64,000 bases of DNA, from assembly GCA_027021615.1 (NCBI GenBank), contig JALUTY010000087.1, positions 1 through 64,000 of the forward strand, written 5' to 3'. This DNA is from a bacterium. Lineage in GTDB: Bacteria; Desulfobacterota; Deferrisomatia; Deferrisomatales; Deferrisomataceae. How positions within the stretch are numbered: the first letter of the stretch is position 1; each line of letters begins with the position of its first letter. A program made the translations under genes and the position numbers. Below are positions 41,141-50,645 of this stretch, piece by piece. The notes below the pieces were generated by a model. The model saw only the letters and a program-made list of their open reading frames with translations. It was not told the DNA's origin and searched no databases.

Positions 41141-43207
41141 TCAGCGGCGGATGCCGTACCGCCTGATCTTGTCGTAGAGGGTGTTCCGGCCGATGCCCAG
41201 GGCCCGGGCCACCTTGGTCAGGTTCCCCCGGTAGCGCACGATGGCCTGCTCGATGGCCCACTTCTCCAGGGAGGCCAGGGGCACGACCTCGTCACCGGGG
41301 GCGGTCGGGCCCGGGGGCCGGGCGCCTCGGACCGCCTCGGGCAGGTGCTCGGGGAGGATCACGTCGCCCCGGGCCAGGTTCACGGCCTGCTCGATCACGT
41401 TCACCAGCTCCCGGACGTTCCCCGGCCACGGGTAGGCCTCAAGGGCCTCCATGGCCTCCGGGTGGAAGGATCGCACCCGCCTGCCCAGGCTCCGGGAGAG
41501 CCGCGCCAGGTAGGCCCGGGCGAGGTCCGAGACGTCCTCGGGCCGGTCCCTCAGGGGAGGCAGGGCGATCGTGACCACGCTGATCCGGTAGTAGAGGTCC
41601 CGGCGGAACCTCCCCTGCTCCACCTCGGCCCAGAGGTCCCGGTGGGTGGCCGCGATGAGGCGCACGTCCACCGGGACCGGGTCGCTCCCTCCCACCCGCA
41701 CCACGGCCCGGTCCTCGAGCACCCGCAGCAGGTTGCCCTGCATCTCCAGGGGCATGTCCCCGATCTCGTCCAGGAGCAGCGTGCCCCCGTGGGCCCTCTC
41801 GAACCTGCCCGCCCTCCCCCCCGGCCGGGCCCCGGTGAAGGCCCCGGCCTCGTACCCGAACAGCTCGCTCTGGATCAGGTCCCGGGGGATCGCCGCGCAG
41901 TTGAGGGCCACGAAGGGGCCGTCGCACCGGTCGCTCGCGTTGTGGATGGCCTGGGCGAACAGCTCCTTTCCGGTCCCGCTCTCCCCGAGGAGCAGCACCG
42001 TGGACCGCCCCCGGGCCACCATCCGGGCCCGCTCCGCCGCGGCCCGGATGAGCCTGCTGCGGCCGATGACGTCGTCGAGGGTGTACCGGGCGCCCGCGGC
42101 CGGCCGGGGCTTGGGCACGGCCAGGGGCCGGCGGCGCACCCGCAGGGCGATCACGGCCCCGGTGGCGCCGGCGCTGCCGTACTGGAACGGCCGGGACGTG
42201 GCGATGCACGGCACCCTGCCCCGTCGGGTCTCGAGCACCAGCTCCCGCTCGGCCCGCACCTCGCCCCGGCGCAGGAGCCGCCCGGTCCTGGCGGCCGGGC
42301 CCAGCACGGACGCTGCCGGCCGGCCGAGTGCCTCCTCCCGGTCGAGCCCCAGCAGGTCGGCCGCCGCCCGGTTCAGGTTGGTGATCCGTCCCTGGGCGTC
42401 CACGGTAACGATGCCGTCCTCCACCGTGTCGAGCACGGCCAGGAGCTGCTCGTGGGCCGCCCCCAGCTCCTCGTGGCTGAGCTGGAGACGCAGCCGGTTC
42501 TCGATGGAGCGCACCGCCGCCAGCACCATGCCCATGATGTGGGGGTGGGAGTTCTCCCGAGGGCCCGAGATGTCGAGGCACCCGAGGACCTTACCGTGGG
42601 GGTCCCGGATCGGGGCCGCCGAGCAGGTCCACAGGTGGTGGCTCTCACAAAAATGCTCGGTGCCGGTCACCTCGATGGGGCGGCCCAGGGCCAGGGCGGT
42701 GCCGATGGCGTTGGTGCCCACGCTCGCCTCGGCCCAGCTCACCCCGGGACCGAAGTTGAGCCGGTCGGCCCGTCGCAGGGTGCGGGTGTCCCCCAGGGTG
42801 CGCAGGATGTGGCTCTCCGGGTCGGTGAGCACGATCACCATGCCCGTGCCCCGCACGCACTGGGCCAGGGTCTCGGTGATGGGGCCCGACGCCTCCAGCA
42901 GGTGGGCGTGGGCGGACTCCAGCTCCCCGAGCTCGGTGAAGTCCCACCCCGCCCCTGCAGTGGGATCCACCTGGGCGTGCCGGCACCGGTCCCAGGACCG
43001 CAGGATGGACTCTCGGACCAGGCCGGGCTCCACAGCCCCGGTCCGGACGTAACGGTCCCACGCCTCCCGCTCCACGGGCGAGCACCGCTGCCACACCCGC
43101 CTGGGGTCGGCGAGCAAGGGGGAAAGGTCGGCGGAGTCTACCCCGGCCCCCACGGTCTCGGTGCGGACCATCTCGAACCGGTTGCCCCTGCGGACCAGCT
43201 GGTACAT
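41141..43207 (-). CDS. acoR: AcoR-type sigma54 activator
   Basis: A 688-aa enhancer-binding protein. An N-terminal GAF-type sensor ([19 protein letters not shown]) comes first, then a PAS domain ([20 protein letters not shown]) and a sigma54 AAA+ domain with Walker A GESGTGKE, the sigma54-contact loop GAFTGA and Walker [13 protein letters not shown] Fis-type HTH lies at the C-terminus ([20 protein letters not shown]). It should activate the sigma54 promoter of the aco operon in response to acetoin. The start at 43,207 (MYQLV) has AAGGA 7 nt upstream. The longer start at 43,276 falls at or before the predicted transcription start. Confidence 0.92.
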   Translation of the reverse strand: MYQLVRRGNRFEMVRTETVGAGVDSADLSPLLADPRRVWQRCSPVEREAWDRYVRTGAVEPGLVRESILRSWDRCRHAQVDPTAGAGWDFTELGELESAHAHLLEASGPITETLAQCVRGTGMVIVLTDPESHILRTLGDTRTLRRADRLNFGPGVSWAEASVGTNAIGTALALGRPIEVTGTEHFCESHHLWTCSAAPIRDPHGKVLGCLDISGPRENSHPHIMGMVLAAVRSIENRLRLQLSHEELGAAHEQLLAVLDTVEDGIVTVDAQGRITNLNRAAADLLGLDREEALGRPAASVLGPAARTGRLLRRGEVRAERELVLETRRGRVPCIATSRPFQYGSAGATGAVIALRVRRRPLAVPKPRPAAGARYTLDDVIGRSRLIRAAAERARMVARGRSTVLLLGESGTGKELFAQAIHNASDRCDGPFVALNCAAIPRDLIQSELFGYEAGAFTGARPGGRAGRFERAHGGTLLLDEIGDMPLEMQGNLLRVLEDRAVVRVGGSDPVPVDVRLIAATHRDLWAEVEQGRFRRDLYYRISVVTIALPPLRDRPEDVSDLARAYLARLSRSLGRRVRSFHPEAMEALEAYPWPGNVRELVNVIEQAVNLARGDVILPEHLPEAVRGARPPGPTAPGDEVVPLASLEKWAIEQAIVRYRGNLTKVARALGIGRNTLYDKIRRYGIRR

Positions 43208-43276
43208 CTCCCGGTCCTTCCCGCCCCGATGGGGGGCCTCGGCCCCGGGCGAAGCGATGAAAAACATATTTTTCAA

Positions 43277-43305
43277 ACCTACGTTCTTCCTCCAGGATTG
43301 TCAAA
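43277..43305 (-). promoter_or_regulatory. Sigma70 promoter of acoR
   Basis: On the minus strand a perfect TTGACA (43,305-43,300), a 17-nt spacer and TAGGTT (43,282-43,277) form a plausible promoter. Transcription would start near 43,270, about 60 nt before the MYQLV start, which is why that start is preferred. The rest of 43,306-43,431 shows nothing. Confidence 0.6.
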
Positions 43306-43431
43306 CGGACACGCCGCGACCGACTCCCCGGGCCAGCGGGGATCAAAGGCCGTTTGTCGACCCAGGGGGGCGGCCCGATCCCCGAGCGACGGCGGCTCGG
43401 GCGAGCAGGGGGGCCCGGGGACGGCGGCCGG

Positions 43432-45114
43432 CTACGCGCCGACCATGGCGAGCACCGCCGCGAGGATCAGGACGAGGAGGGTCAGGGCGAGGCTCGCGCC
43501 CACCGGGGCCCGGCGGATGCCCCGGGCCGTGAGGTCCCGCACCCGGTCGGCCAGGGCCCGGGCCGAGCGGTTGGCCAGGGCGTCGCAGGCCGAGAACACC
43601 CGGTTGACGCCCCCCACCACGAGCCGGTCGGCCACGGGGGCCCCCTTCCGGTAGAACCAGTCGGTGTCCAGGGCGATCCTGTCCTCGCCGGCGAGCTTCT
43701 CCCGCAGGAGCCAGAACGCCACGAAGGTGAACACCAGGATCTGGGCGGTCTCGGCCAGGTGGGGCACGGTGTAGGGCCGGTACGCCATGGGGAACGGGAG
43801 GATCCCGTACAGGAGCCCGGGGGCCACCCCGTACAGGATGCACAGGGCCGCGACCCCGGCCATGGCCGCCAGCATGTTCCGGGGCGCGGGGGCCGGCACG
43901 ATGCCCCGGTCCCGGCCGAACCAGGTGAAGTACGGCAGCTTCAGCCCCGTGTGGAGGAACGTCCCCACCGAGGCCAGGATCAGGAGCACCATGGCGGCGG
44001 TGTGGCCGCTCTTGCCGGCGGCGCTCACGATCACGGCCTTGCTGATGAACCCGTTGAACAGGGGGAACCCCGAGATCGAGAACGCCCCGATCATGTACAG
44101 GGCCACGGCCAGGCGCTGGCGCTTGGCGAACCCCCCGAGCCGGGTGAGCTTGCTCCGGCCGGTGGTCTGGATCACCACCCCGGCCCCCATGAACAGCAGC
44201 GCCTTGTACAGGATGTGGCTGAACGCGTGGGCCGCGGCGCCGTTCAGGGCGAGCTCGGTGCCGATGCCCACGGCGGCGACCATGTACCCCACCTGGCTGA
44301 TGATGTGGTACGCGAGGATCTCGCGGATGTCGTTGGCCAGCACGGCGTAGACCACCCCGTACAGGGCCATGATCACCCCCAGGGGGATGAGCACGTCCCA
44401 CCCGGCGAACAGGGTGGCCAGCACGTACACCGAGGTCTTGGTGGTGTAGGCGCTCAGGAACACCGCGCCGGTGACCGTGGCCCGGGGGTACGCGTCGGGA
44501 AGCCACGCGTGGAGCGGCGGCAGGGCCGCGTTGAGCGCCACCCCGGCCAGCACCAGCCAGGCGGCCGCCGACGCGCCCGGGCTGAACGGCGCGAGCGCCA
44601 GGGACCCGGTGGCGGCCACCTGGAGCGCGATCCCGGCCAGGAGCAGGCTCCCCCCGAACAGGTGCACCAGGATGTACCGGCGGCCCGCGGCCGACGCCTC
44701 GGGGGTGCGGGCCGCCCACACCAGGGCGGCCGAGGCCACCGCCATGACCTCCCAGCCCAGGAACAGGCTGAGGTAGTCCCCGGCAAAGGTCACGGCCAGG
44801 GCGCCCCCGCCGTACAGGAGCGCCGCCGCCTGCTGGCCGGTGTCCCGCACGTGCAGGGCGTACACGCCTCCCAGCACCCCGATCAGGGTGAAGATGGCGC
44901 CGAACAGCCGGCTCATCCGGTCCACCTCCAGGGGGACCAAGCGAAAGCCCAGGTAGTCCACGCTCCACAGCACCCCCTCGGGCAGGGCCCACACCAGCGC
45001 CAGGGCGGCCAGGGGGAACAGGGGGAACACCGCCGGCCGGAGCCGGCGCGGCACCAGGGGAAGGGCGGCCGCGCCGAGCCACAGCACCAGGGCCGGGGGC
45101 AGCTCAGGAAGCAT
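43432..45114 (-). CDS. Mrp antiporter NuoL/M-like subunit (third)
   Basis: A 560-aa polytopic membrane protein of the proton-conducting NuoL/MrpA-D family: GGALAVTFAGDYLSLFLGWEVMA has the conserved transmembrane Glu, ALPPLHAWLPDAYPRATVTG the His/Pro loop, and HAFSHILYKALLFMGAG the conserved Lys helix. It is the terminal gene of the operon. It overlaps the preceding 72-aa gene by 11 nt. Confidence 0.88.
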   Translation of the reverse strand: MLPELPPALVLWLGAAALPLVPRRLRPAVFPLFPLAALALVWALPEGVLWSVDYLGFRLVPLEVDRMSRLFGAIFTLIGVLGGVYALHVRDTGQQAAALLYGGGALAVTFAGDYLSLFLGWEVMAVASAALVWAARTPEASAAGRRYILVHLFGGSLLLAGIALQVAATGSLALAPFSPGASAAAWLVLAGVALNAALPPLHAWLPDAYPRATVTGAVFLSAYTTKTSVYVLATLFAGWDVLIPLGVIMALYGVVYAVLANDIREILAYHIISQVGYMVAAVGIGTELALNGAAAHAFSHILYKALLFMGAGVVIQTTGRSKLTRLGGFAKRQRLAVALYMIGAFSISGFPLFNGFISKAVIVSAAGKSGHTAAMVLLILASVGTFLHTGLKLPYFTWFGRDRGIVPAPAPRNMLAAMAGVAALCILYGVAPGLLYGILPFPMAYRPYTVPHLAETAQILVFTFVAFWLLREKLAGEDRIALDTDWFYRKGAPVADRLVVGGVNRVFSACDALANRSARALADRVRDLTARGIRRAPVGASLALTLLVLILAAVLAMVGA

Positions 45115-45322
45115 CGTAGTAGTCCTCCGGCCGCTGGAGCAGCGCCTTGCCGAGCCTCTTGGAGACGACCACGATGGCCACGCACCCCAGGAAGCCGAAC
45201 AGGGCGTAGGAGCCCGGCACCAGGTCCCACCACCGGGCGTAGGGCGGGTGGGGCCCGAACGCCTGGGCCAGCACGGACCCGGCGGCCACGAGCCCCAGGG
45301 CGATCCAGCGCGTTCGCGTCAT
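45104..45322 (-). CDS. Small two-helix membrane protein
   Basis: A 72-aa protein with two hydrophobic segments (WIALGLVAAGSVLAQAFG; YALFGFLGCVAIVVVSK) and a charged tail. It overlaps its neighbours by 4 nt and 11 nt, so it is surely translated with the antiporter operon. I do not recognise a named family; similar small proteins occur between NuoL-like genes in Mrp/Mbh-type clusters. Confidence 0.75.
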   Translation of the reverse strand: MTRTRWIALGLVAAGSVLAQAFGPHPPYARWWDLVPGSYALFGFLGCVAIVVVSKRLGKALLQRPEDYYDAS

Positions 45323-46836
45323 GGCCCGATCCCCGCGGTCACGCCCCCGCCCGGACCGGCCAGCACGCTGGCGGTCACGGCCGTGGCGAGGTCGAAGAAC
45401 TGGTTGGGAAACAGCCCCAGGACCACCGAGAGCACGGCGACCACGGCGATGGGGATCACCATCGAGGCCGGGGCCTCCCGGCCCCGGTGCGGGTCCCTGG
45501 ACGGCCGGAAGAACGCCCGGTGGACGATGGGGAAGAAGTAGGCCGCGTTCAGGAGCCCGCTCAGGAGGAGCACCACGAGGGCGGCGATCTGGCCGGCCTC
45601 CAGGGTGCCCACGCACAGGAGGTACTTGCTCGCGAACCCGTTCACCGGGGGCACGCCGGCCAGCCCCAGGGCGGCCACGGTGAAGGCGCCCATGGTCCAG
45701 GGCATGTCCCGGCCCACGCCGTCGAGCTCGGAGACGTTCTTCTTGTGCAGGCTCACGTAGATGGCGCCGGCGCAGAAGAACAGGGTGATCTTCATGGTGG
45801 CGTGGTTGACGAGGTGCAGGAGCGCGCCGCTCAGGCCCGACGGCGTGAGCAGGGCCGCCCCGAGCACGATGTAGGACAGGTGGCCCACCGTGGAGTAGGC
45901 CAGACGCTTCTTCAGCTCGTCCTGCCGCAGGGCCAGCACGGACGCCAGCACCACGGTGGTCCCGGCGAACACGGCCAGCACGGTGGCCAGGCCCAGACCC
46001 CGCATCAGCTCGGGGCCGAACACGAACCCCACCAGGCGCAGCACCCCGAACACGCCGGACTTGACCACCGCCACCGCGTGGAGCAGGGCGCTCACCGGGG
46101 TGGGGGCCACCATGGCCGACGGGAGCCACCCGTGGAGCGGCATGATGCCGGCCTTCACCCCCACCCCGGCCAGGGCCAGGACGAAGATCGCCCGGATCGT
46201 GCCGGGCCCGGCCCCGGACCCGGCCAGGATGCCCCCGGGCCGGAACTCCAGGGTGCCGGCCGCCTGCCACGTCCACGCCGTGGCCACCAGCAGCAGGCCG
46301 CCGGCCGTGAGGGCGTAGGCCAGGTACTTGCGGCCCGCGGCCAGGGCCTCGGGGGTCTCCTTGTGGATCACCAGGGGGTAGGTGGCCAGGGACAGGATCT
46401 CGTAGAAGACGAGGAAGGTCAGGAGGTTGGCCGAGAAGGCGACCCCGATCGTGGCCGACAGGCACACGGCGAAGCTCGCGAAGTAGCGGGTCTGGTTGGC
46501 CTCGCCGCCGACGCGCACGTACCCGATGGAGTACACCGAGGTCACGACCCAGAGCCCCGAGGCCACCAGGGCGAAGAACACCCCCAGGGGGTCGGCCCTG
46601 AGGGCCAGGGCGATGCCCGGGGAGATCTCGAACAGCGTGACCTCGGCGGCCCGGCCGGCCAGGGCCCCGGGCAGGAGGCCCAGCACCAGGGCGAACTTGA
46701 GGGCGGCCGCGGCCAGGGTCCAGGTCTCCCGCAGGGCCGGCCGCCGGCCGCTCGCCACGATCAGCCCGGCCGCCACCAGGGAGACGAGCACCGCGAGGAG
46801 GGGGACCGCCGAGGGGTAGGTCTCGTAAAAGGTCAC
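45319..46836 (-). CDS. Mrp antiporter MrpD-like subunit (second)
   Basis: A 505-aa NuoL/M/N-type subunit: TFLVFYEILSLATYPLVIHK contains the functional Glu, MPLHGWLPSAMVAPTPVSAL the loop, LLHAVAVVKSGVFGVLR a Lys helix, and RLAYSTVGHLSYIVLGAAL follows. It is separated from the upstream mrpD by a 392-bp repeat-filled gap but has the same orientation. Its start overlaps no other gene; its stop overlaps the 72-aa gene. Confidence 0.9.
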   Translation of the reverse strand: MTFYETYPSAVPLLAVLVSLVAAGLIVASGRRPALRETWTLAAAALKFALVLGLLPGALAGRAAEVTLFEISPGIALALRADPLGVFFALVASGLWVVTSVYSIGYVRVGGEANQTRYFASFAVCLSATIGVAFSANLLTFLVFYEILSLATYPLVIHKETPEALAAGRKYLAYALTAGGLLLVATAWTWQAAGTLEFRPGGILAGSGAGPGTIRAIFVLALAGVGVKAGIMPLHGWLPSAMVAPTPVSALLHAVAVVKSGVFGVLRLVGFVFGPELMRGLGLATVLAVFAGTTVVLASVLALRQDELKKRLAYSTVGHLSYIVLGAALLTPSGLSGALLHLVNHATMKITLFFCAGAIYVSLHKKNVSELDGVGRDMPWTMGAFTVAALGLAGVPPVNGFASKYLLCVGTLEAGQIAALVVLLLSGLLNAAYFFPIVHRAFFRPSRDPHRGREAPASMVIPIAVVAVLSVVLGLFPNQFFDLATAVTASVLAGPGGGVTAGIGP

Positions 46837-46844
46837 GTCAGTGT

Positions 46845-47198
46845 CTTCCGTGTAACTTCCGCTGGGACGCTAGGACGCTGGGACGCTTGGAGGCTTGAAA
46901 ACCTCCGGGATTCCCACGCGTTCCAGGCATCACTCTTCCATGGAACTTCATTGCCTGGGCCCCTGCGGCCCGGGTTTTGGCGCCGGTGGGGGCTGTGGGC
47001 GGGCCGCCTGATCCGGGGGGCGCGAATCCGGCATTCGAACCGCCGCGGCAACGAGGCTTTGGACGCTTGTGTGCCACGATGGATCGACGATCGCGCCTCC
47101 GGGATACGGCAGGCCGCGGCGGCACTGGAGGTGGCGCACCCCCCTTCTCAGGCGACCCACGCACAGCCCAGGGGTTCCTGCCCGGGCGGAAACGTCGG
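46845..47198 (+). repeat. Composite dispersed repeat (90-bp + 265-bp element, copy 2)
   Basis: 46,845-46,933 matches the GGACGCT repeat at 27,572-27,660. 46,935-47,198 matches the 265-bp element at 27,852-28,117, starting CTTCCATGGAACTTCATTGCC. It sits inside the Mrp operon between two antiporter subunit genes and lacks any convincing gene. The flanking genes are intact, so it landed in or replaced an intercistronic space. Confidence 0.85.
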
Positions 47199-47228
47199 TT
47201 CCTCTTTCCGTTGTGCGGCTCCCGGCCG

Positions 47229-48719
47229 TCACAGCCCGGCCGGCAGCATCGGCCGGATCAGGTGGGTGACGAGCCAGGCGTTGCCGAGCCCCAGGACGAG
47301 CAGGCCTCCGGCCAGCGCCACGGTGGGCACGAGCATCGAGACCGGCACCTCCCCCTCCTCGATCGGCGCGGGCGCGGCCGCAGCCCCCTCGGAGGCGGGG
47401 ACCAGGTACATCCGCTCCAGCACCCGGAAGAAGTACACCGCGTTGAGCAGGCTGCTCGCCACCAGGGCGGCCAGCAGGAGCCAGTTGGCCTGCTCCAGGG
47501 CCCCCAGGGCCAGGTACCACTTGCTGAAGAAGCCCGCAAAGGGGGGGATGCCGATCATCGAGAGGGCCGCCAGGGCGAACGCCGCCATGGACCACGGCAT
47601 GGCCCGCCTGAGGGACCGGTCGAACCACGGGATGTCGCTGTGCCCCCGCTGGGCCCGGAGGTTCCCGGCCACCAGGAACAGGCAGGCCTTCATGAAGGCG
47701 TGGTTGAGGATGTGGAGGACGGCGCCGATGAACCCCAGGGGCGAGGCCAGGCCGATGCCGGCGGCGATGTAGCCCACCTGGGACACGCTGCTGTAGGCGA
47801 GCATGCGCTTGAGCTCGGGCTGGAGGATCGCCATGACCGAGCCCCACACGACCCCTGCGGCGCCCAGGTAGCCCACCGCGGCGAGCAGGGGCAGGCCCCG
47901 GGAGTACTCGGGCGCGAGCACGAAGAAGAACAGCCGCAGCAGCACGTACGCGGCCACCTTGGTGCCCAGGGGCGCCACCAGGGACGTGCCGGCGGACGAC
48001 GCGTCGGTGTAGGCGTCGGGCAGCCACCCGTGAAGCGGGAACAGGGCCATCTTGAGGGCCATGCCCACACCCATCAGGGTGATGCCCATGATCACCGGGG
48101 AGCGGCCCTCCACGAGGGTGAGGATCCGGCCCATGTCGGCCATGTTCAGGGTGCCGGTCTCCAGGTACAGGAAGGCCAGCCCGAGCAGGTACAACGACGC
48201 CCCCGCCGTGCCCATGGTGAGGTACCGGAAGGTGGACAGGGGGGCCTGCCGGCTCCCCACGGCCAGGAGCGCGTACGCGGCCAGGGAGCTGATCTCCAGG
48301 AACACGTACAGGTTGAACAGGTCCCCGGTGAGCACCATGCCCGTGAGGCCGGTGAGGAAGATCATGGACGCGCTCATGAACGGCACCACCCGGCCCGGGG
48401 TCTGGGACCGGGCGGTGTGTGTGCCGTGGGCCAGGGCGGCCAGGCCCACCACCGCCACCACGGCCACGACGAACGCCGACAGGCCGTCGAGCACGAACTC
48501 GATCCCGACCGGGGGCGGCCACCCGCCCATCCCGTACGAGAGCGGGCCGGACGCGGCCACCCGCACCAGCCCCCCCAGGGCGAGCGCCGCCCCGGCGGAC
48601 GCGCCGGCCAGGGCCATGCCCGGGGCCAGGGAGGGCCGCCAGGCCCCGGCCAGGGGGATGAGCAGGGCCGTCACCAGGTAGGTCAGGGGGATGAGGGCGG
48701 GCAGGTTCGCGGCGATCAT
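47229..48719 (-). CDS. mrpD: MrpD, cation/proton antiporter subunit
   Basis: A 496-aa polytopic protein: TGDLFNLYVFLEISSLAAYA holds the conserved Glu, LFPLHGWLPDAYTDASSAGT the loop, LNHAFMKACLFLVAGNL the Lys helix and RMLAYSSVSQVGYIAAGIGL another conserved helix. With MrpC just upstream (stop/start overlap at 48,719-48,716) this is the standard MrpC-MrpD pair. Acts in the inner membrane, exchanging Na+ or Li+ for H+. Confidence 0.92.
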   Translation of the reverse strand: MIAANLPALIPLTYLVTALLIPLAGAWRPSLAPGMALAGASAGAALALGGLVRVAASGPLSYGMGGWPPPVGIEFVLDGLSAFVVAVVAVVGLAALAHGTHTARSQTPGRVVPFMSASMIFLTGLTGMVLTGDLFNLYVFLEISSLAAYALLAVGSRQAPLSTFRYLTMGTAGASLYLLGLAFLYLETGTLNMADMGRILTLVEGRSPVIMGITLMGVGMALKMALFPLHGWLPDAYTDASSAGTSLVAPLGTKVAAYVLLRLFFFVLAPEYSRGLPLLAAVGYLGAAGVVWGSVMAILQPELKRMLAYSSVSQVGYIAAGIGLASPLGFIGAVLHILNHAFMKACLFLVAGNLRAQRGHSDIPWFDRSLRRAMPWSMAAFALAALSMIGIPPFAGFFSKWYLALGALEQANWLLLAALVASSLLNAVYFFRVLERMYLVPASEGAAAAPAPIEEGEVPVSMLVPTVALAGGLLVLGLGNAWLVTHLIRPMLPAGL

Positions 48720-49084
48720 CGCATCCGCTCCAGCAGCTCCTCCTCGTCCAGGGTGTCGTAGGAGCGGTGGATCGCGATCAGCAGGGCGAACGCCACCCCA
48801 AGGGTCACCACGGCCACCACGATGGCCGTGAGCATCAGGGTGTGGGGCAGGGGGTTGACGTACAGGCCCGGGTCCGCCGTGCCCAGCCGCTCGTCGAGGA
48901 TGGGCACGCTTCCCCGTCTCTTGTAGGCCCCCACCAGCCAGAACAGGATGATCGAGCTCTGGAGGATCGTCATCCCGATGAGCTTCTTCACCAGGTTGCG
49001 CTTCGCGAGCATCCCGTAGAACCCGATCACCGTCAGGATCGCCAGGAAGTAGTAGGCGTAGTGGCCCTGGAGGTTCTCAATCAT
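48716..49084 (-). CDS. mrpC: MrpC (NuoK-like subunit)
   Basis: A 122-aa protein with three hydrophobic helices: YYFLAILTVIGFYGMLAKR, LIGMTILQSSIILFWLVGAY and LPHTLMLTAIVVAVVTLGVA. This is the NuoK/MrpC pattern. It has a ~25-residue loop between helices 2 and 3 (RRGSVPILDERLGTADPGLY) that is also common in MrpC. It overlaps mrpB by 8 nt. Confidence 0.92.
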   Translation of the reverse strand: MIENLQGHYAYYFLAILTVIGFYGMLAKRNLVKKLIGMTILQSSIILFWLVGAYKRRGSVPILDERLGTADPGLYVNPLPHTLMLTAIVVAVVTLGVAFALLIAIHRSYDTLDEEELLERMR

Positions 49085-49517
49085 CGTCTTCGCTCCCGAG
49101 GAGCTCGTCGTAGATCGCGGTCAGGACCGCGGCCACGGCGATCGCCACCCCCACCTCGATCACCAGGATCATCACGGAGCGCAGCTCGGCCGGGGCGAAC
49201 CCCGGCACGGGCACCCGGCCGTGGTCCAGGAGGTTGCCGCCGGTGAGGAACGCCGCGGCGCCCACGGCCGCGAACAGGAGCACCCCGGCCGCCCCCAGCA
49301 GCGGCCCGGCGCGGCGCGTGATCTGGTGTCTGCCGGTCTCGTATCCCCCGGCCAGGCGCACCAGCACGAACGCCGCGGCCAGGAGCACGCCCCCCTGGAA
49401 CCCTCCGCCGGGGCTGTAGTGGCCGTGGAACACCACGTACAGGGCGAACAGCTGGATCACCGGGGCCAGGCCCCGGGCGGCCAGCACCACCACCAGGCTC
49501 CGGGAGGTCTCTCTCAT
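49077..49517 (-). CDS. mrpB: MrpB
   Basis: A 146-aa membrane protein with the MrpB signature HGHYSPGGGFQGGVLLAAAF and four hydrophobic segments. It starts at ATG 49,517 overlapping the stop of the MbhE-like gene. The acidic C-terminus LLGSEDDD ends within mrpC. Confidence 0.92.
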   Translation of the reverse strand: MRETSRSLVVVLAARGLAPVIQLFALYVVFHGHYSPGGGFQGGVLLAAAFVLVRLAGGYETGRHQITRRAGPLLGAAGVLLFAAVGAAAFLTGGNLLDHGRVPVPGFAPAELRSVMILVIEVGVAIAVAAVLTAIYDELLGSEDDD

Positions 49518-49807
49518 GATCGCCTCCGGAGGATGAGCAGGCACGCGATGCCGCCGGTGAACACCACGAGGGTCTCCCCCAGGGTGTCCACGCTCCGGTA
49601 GTCGGCCAGCACCACCGTGACCACGTTGGGGGTGGCCGCGTCCTCCAGGGCGTGCTCCAGGTAGTAGGTGCCGGCGCCGGGGGTGCCGGCGGGGCTGGTG
49701 CGGCGGTGGGCCGGCGCGGACGGGTCCCCCCTGCCGGGCAGGTGCCCCACGGCGTACAGCAGCACGGCGGCCAGGCCGGCCAGCACGAGGGCGTGTCGGA
49801 ACTTCAA
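49514..49807 (-). CDS. MbhE/MrpA C-terminal-like subunit
   Basis: A 97-aa protein with an N-terminal helix (ALVLAGLAAVLLYAVGHL), a loop, TYYLEHALEDAATPNVVTVV and DYRSVDTLGETLVVFTGGIA. This is the region that forms the C-terminal end of MrpA or the separate MbhE subunit. The start is TTG at 49,807, overlapping the upstream stop (TTGA), with AAGGAG 6 nt upstream; no ATG or GTG fits. Confidence 0.85.
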   Translation of the reverse strand: MKFRHALVLAGLAAVLLYAVGHLPGRGDPSAPAHRRTSPAGTPGAGTYYLEHALEDAATPNVVTVVLADYRSVDTLGETLVVFTGGIACLLILRRRS

Positions 49808-50049
49808 TCGGCGCTCCTTCGGGTGGTGCGGAAGATGGCGACGATGTAGAACACCCCCACCAGGCCCGCCCCCACCACCGCCTCGGTGAACGCCACGTCC
49901 ACCGCCCCCACCGACAGCATGAGCAGGGCGCACACGAAGCTGAACGCGGTCAGGGTCACCGACGCGGCCAGGAGGTTCTTCACCTCCAGGGAGGCCAGCG
50001 CCGTCAGCACGAGCACCACGTACAGGACGAGCTCGATCGGCCAGGTCAT
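49804..50049 (-). CDS. DUF4040/MbhD-like subunit
   Basis: An 81-aa protein with three helices, including LEVKNLLAASVTLTAFSFVC and DVAFTEAVVGAGLVGVFYIV, the DUF4040 (MbhD) pattern that corresponds to another C-terminal piece of MrpA. Together with the MbhE-like gene and the terminal NuoL-like gene it represents a split MrpA. ATG at 50,049 overlaps the mrpG stop. Confidence 0.88.
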   Translation of the reverse strand: MTWPIELVLYVVLVLTALASLEVKNLLAASVTLTAFSFVCALLMLSVGAVDVAFTEAVVGAGLVGVFYIVAIFRTTRRSAD

Positions 50050-50375
50050 CGGTCGGGCCCCCCCTCGTCCGGCGCCCCCCGCCAGGGCCTCAGCCCCGAG
50101 CGCACCGCGGCCCGGGCCAGGGCGTGGGCGGCCACCGGGCTCGACACGGCCACGAACGCGATCACGAGCAGCAGCTTCACCCCGCTCAGGGTGGGGCCCT
50201 CGTGGACCGCCAGTCCCCCGAGGCACAGCATCATGCCCACACTGTCCACCTTGCCCGAGGCGTGGGTCCGGGTGAAGAAGTCGGGCAGCCGCAGCAGCCC
50301 CAGGCTCCCCACCAGCATGAACAGCACCCCCGACGCGAACAGCACGATGGCCACGACCTCCTGCAGGATGCTCAC
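50046..50375 (-). CDS. mrpG: MrpG
   Basis: A 109-aa protein with the MrpG core LFMLVGSLGLLRLPDFFTRT and HASGKVDSVGMMLCLGGLAV, then a third helix. GTG start at 50,375 overlaps the mrpF stop. The polar C-terminal tail is GAPDEGGPDR. Confidence 0.92.
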   Translation of the reverse strand: MSILQEVVAIVLFASGVLFMLVGSLGLLRLPDFFTRTHASGKVDSVGMMLCLGGLAVHEGPTLSGVKLLLVIAFVAVSSPVAAHALARAAVRSGLRPWRGAPDEGGPDR

Positions 50376-50641
50376 CGGCCCGCCTCCCGGGAGGAGAAGT
50401 ACTTCTCGATGGCCACCGCGCCCACGAAGTTCAGGACCGCGTAGCCCAGGGCGATGTCGAGGAACATCTCGATGCGGCCGAACGCGTACCCGAACAGGCA
50501 CGAGATCACGATGGTCTTGTTCCCGACCACCGAGGCGCCGAGCAGCCGGTCGAACACCGTGGGCCCCCGGAGCACCCGGTACAGGGGGGGCAGCAGGATC
50601 ACCGCGAGGAACGCCGCCAGGGGCGCGAACAGGACCTCCAC
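50372..50641 (-). CDS. mrpF: MrpF
   Basis: An 89-aa three-helix protein: PPLYRVLRGPTVFDRLLGAS is the conserved MrpF cytoplasmic loop, with further helices ISCLFGYAFGRIEMFLDIAL. GTG start at 50,641, 4 nt after the mrpE stop. Confidence 0.92.
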   Translation of the reverse strand: MEVLFAPLAAFLAVILLPPLYRVLRGPTVFDRLLGASVVGNKTIVISCLFGYAFGRIEMFLDIALGYAVLNFVGAVAIEKYFSSREAGR

Positions 50642-50645
50642 GGCG

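Noticed and set aside
43207-43276. acoR start at 43,276
   Set aside because: It falls at the -10/start region of the TTGACA promoter; the ATG at 43,207 has a ribosome site and fits the transcript.
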